Made by a program: the position numbers and the translations under genes
Notes under the pieces: generated by a model
What the model was told of the DNA's origin: nothing
Databases searched by the model: none
Seen by the model: only the letters and a program-made list of their open reading frames with translations
Assembly: GCA_008694505.1 (NCBI GenBank)
Contig: VZDJ01000116.1
Coordinates: 25,325,666 to 25,389,665 of the forward strand
DNA length: 64,000 bases
DNA from: Cyanoderma ruficeps
Taxonomy: Eukaryota > Chordata > Aves > Passeriformes > Timaliidae
Reading direction: 5' to 3'
In this document: positions 1-11,093 of the stretch, in pieces
How positions within the stretch are numbered: position 1 is the stretch's first letter
Layout of the letters: the number at the start of each line of letters is the position of its first letter

Positions 1-2284
1 AAATGAACACAGCAGAGCACCAGGCTGTAGCTGCCTGTCCTCAGACCTTGGATGTGTTGAGCCACCAATGCCGCCTCAAAATTAACTCTGCTGACACCAG
101 AATTCCTGGTTTTCCTCTTACCCTTTCTCCTTTTATCCCCCTCAGATTCTGCCTCTGGGCCTTGCCCCACACAGTGGTGATGGCCTGCGAGAGAAACCTG
201 ACTCCTTTTAAGAACTGAATGAGCAAACAAGGAGCTGGTGCAAAGTTTAATGTTGTCGAGATGGAACCCCTGAGGCCACAAAGTGACCTCTATTGCTCAG
301 TGTTCTTGCCCTCACTTTTTATACACTTAAAAGAATATCATCTTTGGGAAGTGGGGGGAAAAAATGTGCTTCTGAGTTACTCAGTGAAGGTATGGAAGAA
401 CAAGGAAAATACCAGCAGCCACAACTGGCCCTGCTGAGCCCTTCTGCTGCTTTTTTGGAGAATCTTGCAAGTTATTCCTTGCCCTGTGACCTTGAAAGTA
501 TTTGGACATAATGTGTGTGTGAAATTTATCTGTGGGTGAATTGTCTTGTTCAAAACACTCAGGATTGTTGTATGAGGCACCAATTGTTTGTTGAGTGAAG
601 TTGACAGGTCATAGCACGTCTGGTTACAGCTTAAAAATGGGAGTGTGTTGTTAGAAACTGGAGATAAATTCCAGTGGGGTAAAAGATATTTCTGCCTTTA
701 TGGAGAGGTTAATTTCTCTGCTAGCTCCTTGATTAAACTAGAGCTGGCAAAGATGTGACAAGGCTCTTGGGGACAGAAAAACTGTTCCTGTAAGAAATAC
801 TGTCCATTCTTTTATAGAGAAGCTATTCAAAGGATTTTGAACTTAAAAGTAGTTTAGCTATGGTAAAAGTGCTACAAACTAAAGACTCAACTAGTTGTCT
901 TCTGAAACAACGTGAACCACAACTCGTGTCTCAGTTTTTTTACTGTGGTTTTGTACAAATAGATGTGAATAACCAAATAACTGGGTGGGAAGCATAATTG
1001 CCACACTTTGGTGCTGAGTTATCAGGGAGATATTTCAGCTCCCACTGTGGGGCTCGGGGAGCCTAATGAGATGAGCAGGCTGAGTTGGTTACATGTTTTC
1101 TTGGGGAATTTCCAGCAAAACAGTTGGTTACTCTATCCCTGACTAGTTTATCAATGTCTTTTTACATTGTTGATTCAGCCAGATGGTGCCCAGGCTCAGC
1201 ACTTTTCTCTTCTTACCTGCTGCACCCAGCATCTTATGGAGAAAGGGTAGAAACAGTTTCCTTATCTAGGGAATCCTTATAAATAAAGCAAATTTAGGAA
1301 ATAATTTGTGCCTTCAGTCTGCTGTGCTCAGCTACCACTTGTCCCTCGTTCTGATAATTGTGATCAACTTACCTGCTGTCCCTGCTCCGTGTGGGAAAGG
1401 CACTGCATTTTACATCCACTGTGGGAAGGCTATGTGACCTGGTGATAAATTTCCAACAGTTTCAGAGGACTGGGATTTAAATCAATGAAATTTAACAGTA
1501 CCACTCTAGGCCAAGAAGTTACAAATGCAATTTAAAAAAAAATAAATTTATTTATCATGAAACACCGCTTGCAATGATATTTTTTTCACTTGCCAGCCTA
1601 GTCTTATTGTTGCTCATGGATTTATAGCAATGGCAATTTTGCTCTGTATTTTGATTTGCAAAGGTGAGTAGAAATATTGTTCCTTGCTATTGCAAACTTT
1701 ATAGTAGAGAAACTAGAGGTAACTCACCTGATTTCACCTAAAGATATCTCCAAGCAGTTAAGAGAAAATGTTGTATTTCTGCCAAGCTATTAAGGGAATA
1801 CTTTGTTAAAAAGTTGCCCTTGCCTAAGTCTTGTTTTTATGGAGCAATTATAATTAGTTAGGGCTGCTCCAAGTGTCAGCCAGGAGTCAGGGTGCTTCAG
1901 GGAAATAAGTCCAACAAGTTTATTGCTTCCCAGTTTGGAGTGATGGCCTGCCTCAGCAATGTGCAGCATGCCAAATAGTTTCTGATGGGATTGATAAACT
2001 CAAATTTTACTACTTCTGAAGGTCACAGCATATTAAATGTATCACAAATATACATAAACAGCCGTAAAATGCAAATTCTCTTCCTCTGTCAAGCAAAATT
2101 TCCTGTAATATATTCCTAGTTGGTTTCTTTTACTTGGTTTCTGCTGAAATCAGGTCTGTAAGATTTATTTATGGAGTGGCTGAATTGGTGTTCATTGGTT
2201 TTTTTAATTGTTTTGCTTTGTTTTTTTTTAAAGAGCTCAGTTTACACCACTGAGCTTCCCAGTTCCATATTTATTTATATCGAT
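1..2284. other. gene-free stretch, unique AT-rich DNA
   Basis: No exon, RNA gene or recognisable repeat is seen. All open frames are short (about 72 codons or less), overlap on both strands and resemble nothing known. There are only short A/T runs, for example near 1530-1552. It is best read as intronic or intergenic sequence. Confidence 0.6.
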
Positions 2285-2440
2285 TGTTGTGGTTTCATGT
2301 TCACTAATTCTTTTCCTACTGTGAGATAGGATTAGGAGAAAAGCAAAGCAGGCTCAAACTTAGAGGGTATAAAGATGGATTTATTAACACACAATAAACA
2401 AAGAATGAGAATCAAATAAAACATTGTGTGTTTTTTTTCC
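2285..2440 (-). mobile_element. degraded LTR-like fragment of an endogenous retrovirus
   Basis: The left edge begins TGTTGTGGTTT. A block around 2325-2400 has the look of the R/U5 part of a songbird ERV LTR read on the minus strand, with an AATAAA polyadenylation signal in reverse (ttatta/tttatt around 2379-2386). The right boundary is not clear and no target-site duplication was found, so this is probably a truncated or eroded copy. The family resemblance is from memory and is not tested. Confidence 0.35.
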
Positions 2441-3619
2441 TTTTAGTGAGGAATAATATGTTTTCAATACAGCCTTTGTTTTTTTTTGATTGAAATCTAC
2501 TTTGTCACGAGGGGTGGTTAAATATTAAATTGTTGCAGCAGCGTGATAGGAAGTGCCGTTTTCATTCCTAGAATTAGAAGTTCAGATCTGCCCGTGACAA
2601 AGAGAAAAGGTGCTCCAATGTCTTGGTGCTGCCTATATGAGCAAGTAGTGACTGGTGGCCCTTAATGCACCAGAAGGATCCAGGTCCAGGATGCCTTTTT
2701 TCCACAAGAATATTTTGTCTTTCATGTTTGTTGACTTGAAGCTTCAGGAGTTTTCTCGAGAGATTCTCAAGAGAATTCTCAAGGTAATTTCTCAAGAAAT
2801 TACCTATAACCTTAGTGGTGTTTTCTTACTGACAATAAAATCTATTTTTCTCTTCCAAAAAACCTAGTGCTTTCCCAACATATTTTTCTCTCTTTCGCTG
2901 AAAGAAAGAAGTCTGGAAATAAGAGTTGCAGAGATCCTTGGAGAGAAAAAAAAATGTGTAGTCATAAATTCTGACTGACTACTTTTGTCTGAAGATGGTG
3001 ATATGTTTTATGAGAATTTTATCTTTCAATAAAATGATTTTCAGCTGCCTGAATTCACAAGAAATGACAGCAAAATATTTTTTTGTTTGATACTTAAATT
3101 TTTGAATACTTCTGGTTGACAGGATTATTCATGAAGGCCCTTGGAAGCTTTTCTGAGGCTGTCTTTTGGTTAGCTTTGCCATTTTCTCTAGGGTAAATTA
3201 GAATTAAAAACATTAGAGTTTGGTTTTGCCTTAACATAGTTTGTGTTTGGTTTTATTGTATTTTATGCTGGAGTTTGCTTTGGCTTGTTATAAAAATATC
3301 AATTAGTCTTTACCCTTTGTTCTTGAAAGAACCTCCACAACCTTCAAACAGAACTGGGAACTCCAAAATCTTCTTGTCTATCTAAACCATGATTTATGAC
3401 TGTTTCTTTGTTTTTTATAAGTCCTGAACTTGGGGCTGAAATTTTTAATCTTTCCTTTCTCTTCCATGAATGAAAGAAGGCTGTGACGCTTTCATGCAGC
3501 TTTTGATTTTGCGTTTGAAGATGACTAGAGAAATTTGGGCATTTAGAGCAATTTGCTACATTGCACATCTCCTAGCCTCTAAAAAAAAAAGTGCAGGCAA
3601 CCTCATGCAAGGGTTAATG
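2441..3619. other. gene-free stretch with a palindrome cluster
   Basis: This is AT-rich sequence without coding signal. The only structure seen is the palindrome cluster at 2752-2805, listed separately. Confidence 0.5.
2752..2805. repeat. cluster of short palindromes and hairpins
   Basis: Four adjacent or nested inverted repeats occur within about 54 bp: tctcgaga, ttctc-aa-gagaa, gagaattctc, and a perfect stem at 2782-2805 with 10-bp arms (aggtaatttc/gaaattacct) around the 4-base loop TCAA. The CTCAAG motif recurs between them. The inverted repeats are read directly from the sequence. No function is implied. Confidence 0.75.
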
Positions 3620-3663
3620 AATGTAAATTTATAAAAAGCCAAATGTAAATTTATAAAAAGCCA
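3620..3663. repeat. exact 22-bp tandem duplication
   Basis: Two identical head-to-tail 22-bp units (3620-3641 and 3642-3663), each starting aatgtaaattt and ending aaaagcca. Perfect identity suggests a recent local slippage or duplication event. Confidence 0.9.
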
Positions 3664-6600
3664 GGGTTTTTGTTCAGACCCAAGATTTCTGTGAGAGAAG
3701 GAGCTGTTTCAGATGCTCCTCATGGAGCAGGGGACAGGAGGGCACCTCAACTCTCTTGCTTTATGAATGCTGAGGAGGTAAATGGTTGTGTTTAAGTACC
3801 GTAGTGTCAATTCCTTGAAAGTATTTTATCCATGTAAGACTTAAATAAAGTTTGGAGGAAGCTTTTCTGTCTGAAACACCAATTCTAAAAATCAGGTGTT
3901 TAATGTAAGGCATCTCTATAGTCAGTGGAGACAAACTGACCCTTGAGAAGTCAGTTCATCAGGAGTGAGGTGGGGGGAAACTCCATCTGGTTGTGCCTCT
4001 CCCCCTGGATTATTTTTGAGAGGGTATGGAAGGAAGGAGGTGACAGAAAAGGACGGGGTTTTACTGTCTTCAGGCAGTGGAACTAAGAACAAGAACAATT
4101 CAGCCCTGAATAAGCAGTTGCAGCTCGATGACTTCAGTGCAGTTTCTGCTCATGAGCCTGATGGGCAGGTCAGATCTGATGCTAAATATGTAGTGACTGG
4201 CATCATAATGTTTATTCCCGGTTTTCTACTGCAGCTGTTATCAAATTACTGAATTTCCTCCCTCTGTGTCTGACTGCTGTCAAGGGGAACCGTCTGCCTG
4301 CAGTGATTGATGGTGGCTTTTCCCATCACTGCTGCCTTCTGATTTCATTTTCCAGGCATATCTACATCAAATTTTATTATCAAAGATTCCTGCTTTGTAA
4401 TTTCATTCTACAGAGAGAAGGAAGAATTAAAAGTATGAACACTTTTGTAATAAAGCAATATGTAGATTTCCAGATTCATGTTCTGAAATGCTCACTGACT
4501 TAAAGAAAAACACAGTGCTTGAGGCAGAAACAGGCAGCCCTGGAATTATGAGTTTAGGCTCTGGAGAATCCAGCTGAGGCCTCTGCCACTGCAAACAGGC
4601 AATCTGAAAAATATCTGCCCCAAAGGGCTTCAGATTTATAGACAACGCAGGCAAACTGTGCATTCGGAAAAAGCACAGGAAAAAGTCTGAAGGGGCGTGA
4701 CATGGAAGTGACAGAGCCAGAAAATGCCAGCAGTTGAACCTTCATGCAACTTGTGGTGGCCTGGCCCCAGGTCCAGGTGTCCCAGATGCTCTGTTTCTAC
4801 TAGCTGAGAGCTTTTGTTCTGGGAAATGAACAGCCTGGAGCACCAGGACAGGGGCTGTGACATCCTTGTCCCCTGTGAACTCACCCACGGCGCCCACCCG
4901 AGCACGGAGGGAGCGCTGATGAACTGTGTTGTGTTGTGCTGTTAGCAGACATGGTCATGGTCACACATTTGGTTCTCCAACCTGCCTCCCTCAGTGTAGG
5001 AACCCTCCAGAGACCCTGCCCAGCATCTGGGGCTCGCCAGCTTTGCCTACTCACCCCCCAGAGCTCCATTCCATGGAGCTTTTCCTTAAGCCCCCTGCAG
5101 CTGGATCAGAAATTCCAGGAAAGCATGGGCTCAAGCAACAGAAAATGGGGCAGAGTTGTGGAAACAAAGTCAAATGACATATAGCCTGGGATTTCTGAGG
5201 AGATTTGAAGTATAAACTTAGCCAACTTTCCATGAAATGTGAGATTTAGAGCTTCAGCTCCTTAAAGCTGGTTTTTTTGAAAGTTGTAAATTAAGAGAAA
5301 AGAACAAAAAACTTTAGAAACCAAGAGGTAAGAGTCATGTGGCCCAATGCAGAACAGGGAAATCTGACCCTATTGAGGATCTCTGGCCTCTTCTGGGGGG
5401 TGTAGGAGAGCTGGGGCTCGTTATATTCACACTGGCCTGTGAGAAACAGCGAACCCAAAGCGGGGCCAGGAGTGTGTCAATGCCATTCTGTGCCCAACGC
5501 TTTGGATTCTGACTTCTATCAGGTACCCAGCTCTGAACTGAGAATTATAACAGTCCAGTAATTAATTTTGGTGGGGTTTTTTTCCCCTCTTTTTTTTTTT
5601 TTTTNTGGTTTTGGTTTTTTTTTTGCTTTCTTTACCAATACAAAGCAGTACAGATGACTCGGACATATGCACTACAAACTTGTCAGTCCCAGCTCATTTT
5701 CTGTCAGTAAATTGCCTCCTCGTTAAAGAAGAGTGATCATGACTCAAATTATAGTTGATGTTGCATAGCAAATAAATAAATATCATAGAGGAGCTCTGGC
5801 TATGGTGCTGAATGTTCTTTCTCTGAAGTTTTAAGTGTAATCACTTAATGATGGTGATGTGTGGGTAAGGCGAGGGGAAGTTTTGTGATGGTAAAAAGAA
5901 ATGAGCTCCAAGCACAGATCAGTAATAATACAGGAGGAATGAGTTATTTTACCTATAAAACTGCCTCAGACTAGCCAAGTACCTCAGCTAAGCTGCCTTT
6001 TGTATGGTGTGTGAGAAAGATTTTGCTAACCTGAGCCAAACTACTTATTTATGCAGTTCAATATATACTTCTTGTATTTATTACTTTTAATTTTATTTTG
6101 TTGTTGTGTTAAAATCCCCAATTTTTTTCTACCTAACCAGATCTTCTACTTTAATTTCTCTTTATACTTTTATGAGCATAAGAACTTGACTTTACCCAGT
6201 TCTTTATGATGGTTGACCATCAGGAACAGCTGGGATAGGATCACTGCACTTATGCTTTAAGAAGCATCTTGTACAAAACTGCGTGGAACAGCCTTTTGCC
6301 AATAGAGTAAAAAACCCCAAACTTAAAGCCAAATAAGTGAGTATTATGTCTGTAAATCCCATGCCTCTTAGTGATGCTGAGAGGTGCCAGAGGGCTCACA
6401 GGAGGGTTAGTAGAGTGTTTATCTGTGATCCTGGAAGATGATTTAATCTTGTAAAGAAGCACAACCTCTCAAAAAAGCTGTTTTTCAGAGTCCCGAGACA
6501 AAAATTTTCATTCCTTGCACAAAATGAAGATTCTTACAGAACAATCTGGCTTGAGCAGCTGAGGATTTTAATAAATAAATAAATTTGTTCCTTGGTCTTG

Positions 6601-8652
6601 TGATGCAGCTGTCATGGCATTTAAAAATGGGCCTTTAATGACACATTGTGTCTCAACACTCCGAAATATTGAGTGAGAAGGGCATCAATCCACTGATCTG
6701 ACTGTCAGACACCTCTGACTAAATGCATCCTCAAATTAGGTGACCTCACACATTACCAAGGTTTATTTCTGCAGCTGAATTCACAGCTCATTTGCTTACC
6801 ACTCAAAGAAAAGGGAGGAAAAAAATTTAAAAATCTAGCTTTTCTTCTTTTTTTTCTTTTAAAGAAATCCTGACTTGTTGACCAAGTTGTGTGTGTATTT
6901 TTTGCCAGATAACAGTATTTATTAACTGAGGTGGGACTGACAGAATAATAGAATAAATCCAAGTGGTTTATTCAGATGAACACTATTTTATGGTGATAAA
7001 ATACCCATATTCATTTACTTGTTTTCAATTTGTATGAGATAATGTCTCTCTTCCAATGCCAATCAGCAAAGCATGCAAACAATGATATCAGTGCATGGAA
7101 TTAGCCCTGACCAAGAGGAACAGTGTGTAGTCTGTTGTACAAATAACCAGACTGATTCCTTCCTTCCTATTTATTTTTTTTTCCCCCAGCTCCCTTTAAG
7201 ATGAAATTCTGTGGAGCATTAAACACACAGGGCTTATTCACTTGTTTGTGTTGGGTAAGTGAATTCAGGGCTTGTGGGAGATGCCAGATGGGCTCTGGCA
7301 GAGACAGAAGGTCTCTGTGTCTCCACCAAGCAGCAGCAGTGTGTGTTTCCCAAATTGTGCTGCCAAGTGCCTCAAACCTGACCCACAGGTAAGAGGTTAA
7401 TTTTGATATCCCTTCCATCCATTTTTAATGGATGAATATTAATGTTCTGAGTACTTCTGGGATGCTACTGCTTAACATGGAGGTTTAGGTGCTGCTCATC
7501 TTCAGCCATCCTTTGAGTAAAACATACCCTGCTCTCCAGAAAAGATACAGCAATGATTACACTGCTACAAAAAAATTCCCCAAACAAAAAAGTAACCAGA
7601 AAGAAAAAGAGCCATAATTAATTTCAATCTTGAGTGGTTGAAAACAACGTGCATAAAACGTAGAGTTTCTGATGGCTTTTCCTGTTTCATATTGCTGTTG
7701 TTGGTAAGTAAAGAGATTAAGTTCATAAATTTATTCTGTTGTAGCCTGCTGCAGTGGAAAAACAAAAGTCTGTGTTAATCAAAGACTGAAATTAATAAAA
7801 ACTTTCCAAATTTCTTCTTGGATTATTAAAAACTTTCCACAATGTTCTAAACTAGAGAGTTCTTTTTGGACTATACAGGGTCAGGGTACTGGCTGATTTC
7901 AGTTTAAGCCATATTTTAGTTTAATTTGTTCTCCAATTATCATCAGTTGAAAAGGTTTAATGAATGTGGGTGAAATTGAGAGCTACACTGCATTTTCCTG
8001 AAGAATAAAGGTATAAATATTTGCAGTGGTTCTGGTTTGTTGCTGCATATTTTGTGCAGCCCATTTCACGAAGCTTAGCACAGCGGATTTGGTTTTCACA
8101 TTGTGACTTGCCAAATTTATCTTGAGAATGAAAATGCCAGCAGGAAAATTTCTTGAGTTCTGCTTTTTTTGGTGATTTTCATAATGTTTTTTAAGTTTGA
8201 AGGAGGATGATTAATTTGGATATTTGGGCAGAAAACAAAAGCTGCAAGGGAAACAAATTGGATTACATCAGAGGGATTGGAGGGGAGCTTTATTTCAGAC
8301 AGAACAAAAATTGTAATTTATATATTTATATATATAACAATATAAAATATATTGTTTTTATCTATTTAATGGCATAGGAATTGCTGAATAATCACAGCAG
8401 ATCATCAGTCAGGGCAGGTATTACAATCCAAACAGACTTAGCAGTTTTCTTTCTGGAATATGCCTTCTTAGTCAGGTAATCCTTATAAAAACCAACCATA
8501 GGATGCCTACTAAAATTCCAAAAGGATTGGATGTGAATGTGTGTATGAAATCAGCTGAGTTTGCAGCAAATTCTTTAATTAAACAGATTATTTTTTTTTT
8601 TAATATAGTTAGTCAGAAAATGTCAGTGTTCTTTATGGGAACACCTGAGATA
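3664..8652. other. gene-free stretch
   Basis: About 5 kb without recognised genes or transposons. Around 4740-5120 the sequence is noticeably richer in G+C but has no long open frame or exon-like pattern that I can identify. Other contents are a poly-T tract with an N at 5605, a T-rich run near 6838-6862 and an A/T hairpin at 8337-8355 (8-bp arms acaatata/tatattgt). Confidence 0.5.
5590..5624. repeat. poly-T low-complexity tract with an ambiguous base
   Basis: A run of T interrupted by an N at 5605 and a short TGG-rich stretch. The N within the homopolymer most likely marks a sequencing or assembly uncertainty. Confidence 0.85.
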
Positions 8653-8722
8653 AATCATAGAGAATGGTTTGGGTTTGAAGGAGCCTTAAAGATCCTTAAA
8701 GTTCTAACCCTCCTGCCCTGAA
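8653..8722 (-). mobile_element. CR1 LINE 3'-end fragment
   Basis: The + strand shows the reverse complement of the conserved CR1 3' untranslated end: atcatag, then gaatggtttgggtttgaagg, then ccttaaagatc, then a diverged 'ctaaccctcctgcc'. It is truncated after about 70 bp and well diverged, so it is an old, 5'-truncated insertion. Confidence 0.7.
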
Positions 8723-10643
8723 TTTGGAAGGGGTTAATCCTTTGCAGCCCACTGTGAATATTTTAGGCTTTTCTTTTTTTTTTTTTTTCTTCAGTGCACA
8801 AGCTCATATGAAATTACAGAAGCAGAGCAATATATTGACTTCCCTCTGAGTACAGAGCTTTGAAATAAGCTGTTACACCCAGGTGGCTCAGCCAGCAGAA
8901 TTCAAACAATAGAGACATCTTGGGCTGTTAGATCAATGTCTCATACTAATGAAGTCTCTGTTTGAAATACTGTGAGGGTGAATCCTAAAAATCAATCTGC
9001 TTGTCTTCAGGCTAGAAAAAGGTAGCGTTAAACATCCATCCTTCCTGCCTTTTAGCTTGGTGTTTGGTTCTTTGTTAATTAGAGTTTATCAGTCTTGTTA
9101 ATTATTATTTCAGTCTTACGAGGTCCTGACGCTGCTGTTGGTTTGGTTGCACAGTGTAAAAGAAGAGAGGGAAAGAATCAGCCCTGAGATGTTCTTTCCC
9201 TGCTGTCCCCAGAGCAGAAAAAATTGAAGAATTAAAGGGTGTGGAGGAATGAAAGTGAATCAGGAGGAAAGGAGAAATGAGGGAGCACTGTCTGTGTCCT
9301 GAGGGAACCTGCTCAGAATTCTTCTGACAAAGCCAAATTTCAGCCCCAAATCCTTTCTGAATTTGAAATGCTTTTGTTTTGAAGCATTGTGATCTCAAAC
9401 AAAGCTTCAAATCCAGGGCAGGGCTCTGCTTTCCAGACAAAAGTCTTGACAAACCTTGGGGACAGGCTTGGTGCTTATCTCATTATCTCATCCTGGGGGT
9501 CCGGATGGGGTTTTGGCTAAACAGAATACGTTGGATCTGCCTGAGAGGGAGTTAATTTTCCCCTCTGCAGCTCTCACAGTGCTGTGCTGGGAACTAGGAA
9601 AGAGATGAGAACATTCCAGTGTTTTGGAGCACAGTGTCAAGGCTCTCTCTCCAACATTCCTCACTCGGGGGCGGACAAAATCCTGGGAGGGCTCACAGGC
9701 AGGACAGGTGGCCCGAAGTGACCAAAGGGATCTGCCTTATCACAGGATATCTGCTCAGCAGTGGAAGCAAAGACAAGGAGGGTGTGTGTGTGTGTTCATT
9801 ATTACAACATTTGTCTTCTGGAGCGATTGCTGCAGGTACTGCAGCCCTCCTTCCTGGGAATTGGCTAGACATTGCCTGCTGCTGGGGAGCAGGGAATAAA
9901 TCTTTTGTTTTTCTTTGCTCCTCTGCACTAGTTTTTGCTTTATTAAACTGCCTTTTTCTTGACTCATGAGGGTTTTTGGTTTGGGTTTTTGTTTGTATTT
10001 TTTTTTTCCCATCTTATTTTCTGTCTTGCTGAGGAGGGGAGTGATAGAGCAGCTTGATGGGCAACCAGCAGCCAGCCAAGGTCAACGCACCACACAGAGA
10101 AGCTGAAAAGAATTTGGGGGGAAATAACCATTTAAACTTTTGTTGTAATGAGAATTTAAACCCCTTGAAACTCCAAATTAAAGGCAAGCCTGCTCCTCCT
10201 GCCTGACCTTAAAGCCTACATCATTAGTGCTGTGCTCTCCAAGCGCAAATCCAACGGCCTGGAAAGGAAAGTTTAAGGAATGTGCTTCTGCCAGAGCTGG
10301 TGTGACATGTTGTGCTGGCAGTGCTGTGTGTGCACCTCTCCTGACCTGTCTTCATCAGCTGGATTGAGCAGCTGAGGCTGTGCCAGGGCATGGGCATTCA
10401 GTTTTGGAGCCACATATTTCTCTGAGGAACTAGCCAAACCTTTGTGTCACAGCTTGCCCAAGGACACACACAAATGATCCTGGTACAAACAGGAGCAGGG
10501 GCTTTTGCTGCTTTAAAAGGAGCAGAGGCAAGACCCTACAGCCTCCTCTGGAACTGTGGAGGTTGATGTGGTGTGAACTCTGATCCCAGACTACGGACTG
10601 TATTCCTGCTGGCACTGACTGTGCCTGAAGAGAAAAACCCCAG
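8723..10643. other. gene-free stretch with a (GT)7 microsatellite
   Basis: No recognised gene or transposon. A short perfect (GT)7 dinucleotide repeat lies at 9782-9795. A 115-codon minus-strand open frame at 9105-9452 has no recognisable domain and is treated as chance. Confidence 0.5.
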
Positions 10644-10649
10644 ACCCAC
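10644..10649. repeat. target-site duplication, left copy
   Basis: ACCCAC lies immediately left of the TG that starts the LTR at 10650. An identical hexamer sits at 11088-11093, immediately right of the terminal CA. Confidence 0.8.
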
Positions 10650-11087
10650 TGTTAAGGTTCTGGCTTCTTTTTTTCCTTGCTGAGGTCGGGATTAATATGT
10701 GGGAAATCTAGGTTTTGAGTTTGGACTTGGATATTTATTATTTCTTATCTATTTACAGACTCATGAGCCATGAGTTCTAACGAGCAAGTTGGAGAAATGA
10801 GGTAAAATGGAGACATTCTCTATCTCTGCCAGGTCTTTTTAAGGACAACCTGTTTAATTATGAAATGCCACCTAAATTATTTTTATTTTAAACCCAGTAA
10901 CTAACTGCTTGAAGTCTGTGAAGTGGACTCCATCAACCAATTACAGAAAACCACCCAAACCCATGAAGAAGAAGGAATAAGAAGGGGAAGAAGAAGGGGA
11001 AGAAGAAGGAAGAAGAAGGTGAAGAAGANATTTATATGTATTACTATACACTAAAACCCCAAAATCTAAGTCTCCAGAATTCCAACA
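10650..11087 (-). mobile_element. solo ERV LTR, family copy 1
   Basis: The 438-bp element begins TGTTAAGG, ends CCAACA and is flanked on both sides by the hexamer ACCCAC. TG...CA termini with a 6-bp target duplication are the hallmark of retroviral integration; 6 bp is usual for ERVK/class II elements in birds. It aligns with the copy at 22700-23114 along most of its length (shared blocks: gagtttggacttgg, accaattacagaaa-type, ttactatacactaaaacccc). The minus orientation is tentative and based on a reverse AATAAA near 10733. A purine microsatellite (10965-11028) has expanded inside it, and a segment present in the sister copy is missing. No internal retroviral genes are present. Confidence 0.75.
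10965..11028. repeat. impure (GAA)n microsatellite inside the LTR
   Basis: An almost pure purine tract built of GAA and GGGGAA units. It ends next to an ambiguous base at 11029. The sister LTR at 22700-23114 has only a short GAA run at this place (about 23005-23025), so the tract expanded after insertion or differs between source copies. Confidence 0.85.
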
Positions 11088-11093
11088 ACCCAC

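Noticed and set aside
4740..5120. G+C-rich patch as a CpG island or coding exon
   Set aside because: CpG remains sparse and several short frames overlap without a recognisable protein; no splice pattern could be argued.
7405..7437. Small hairpin (atccatt-ttt-aatggat) as a microRNA precursor
   Set aside because: The stem is only 7 bp, far too short for a microRNA hairpin.
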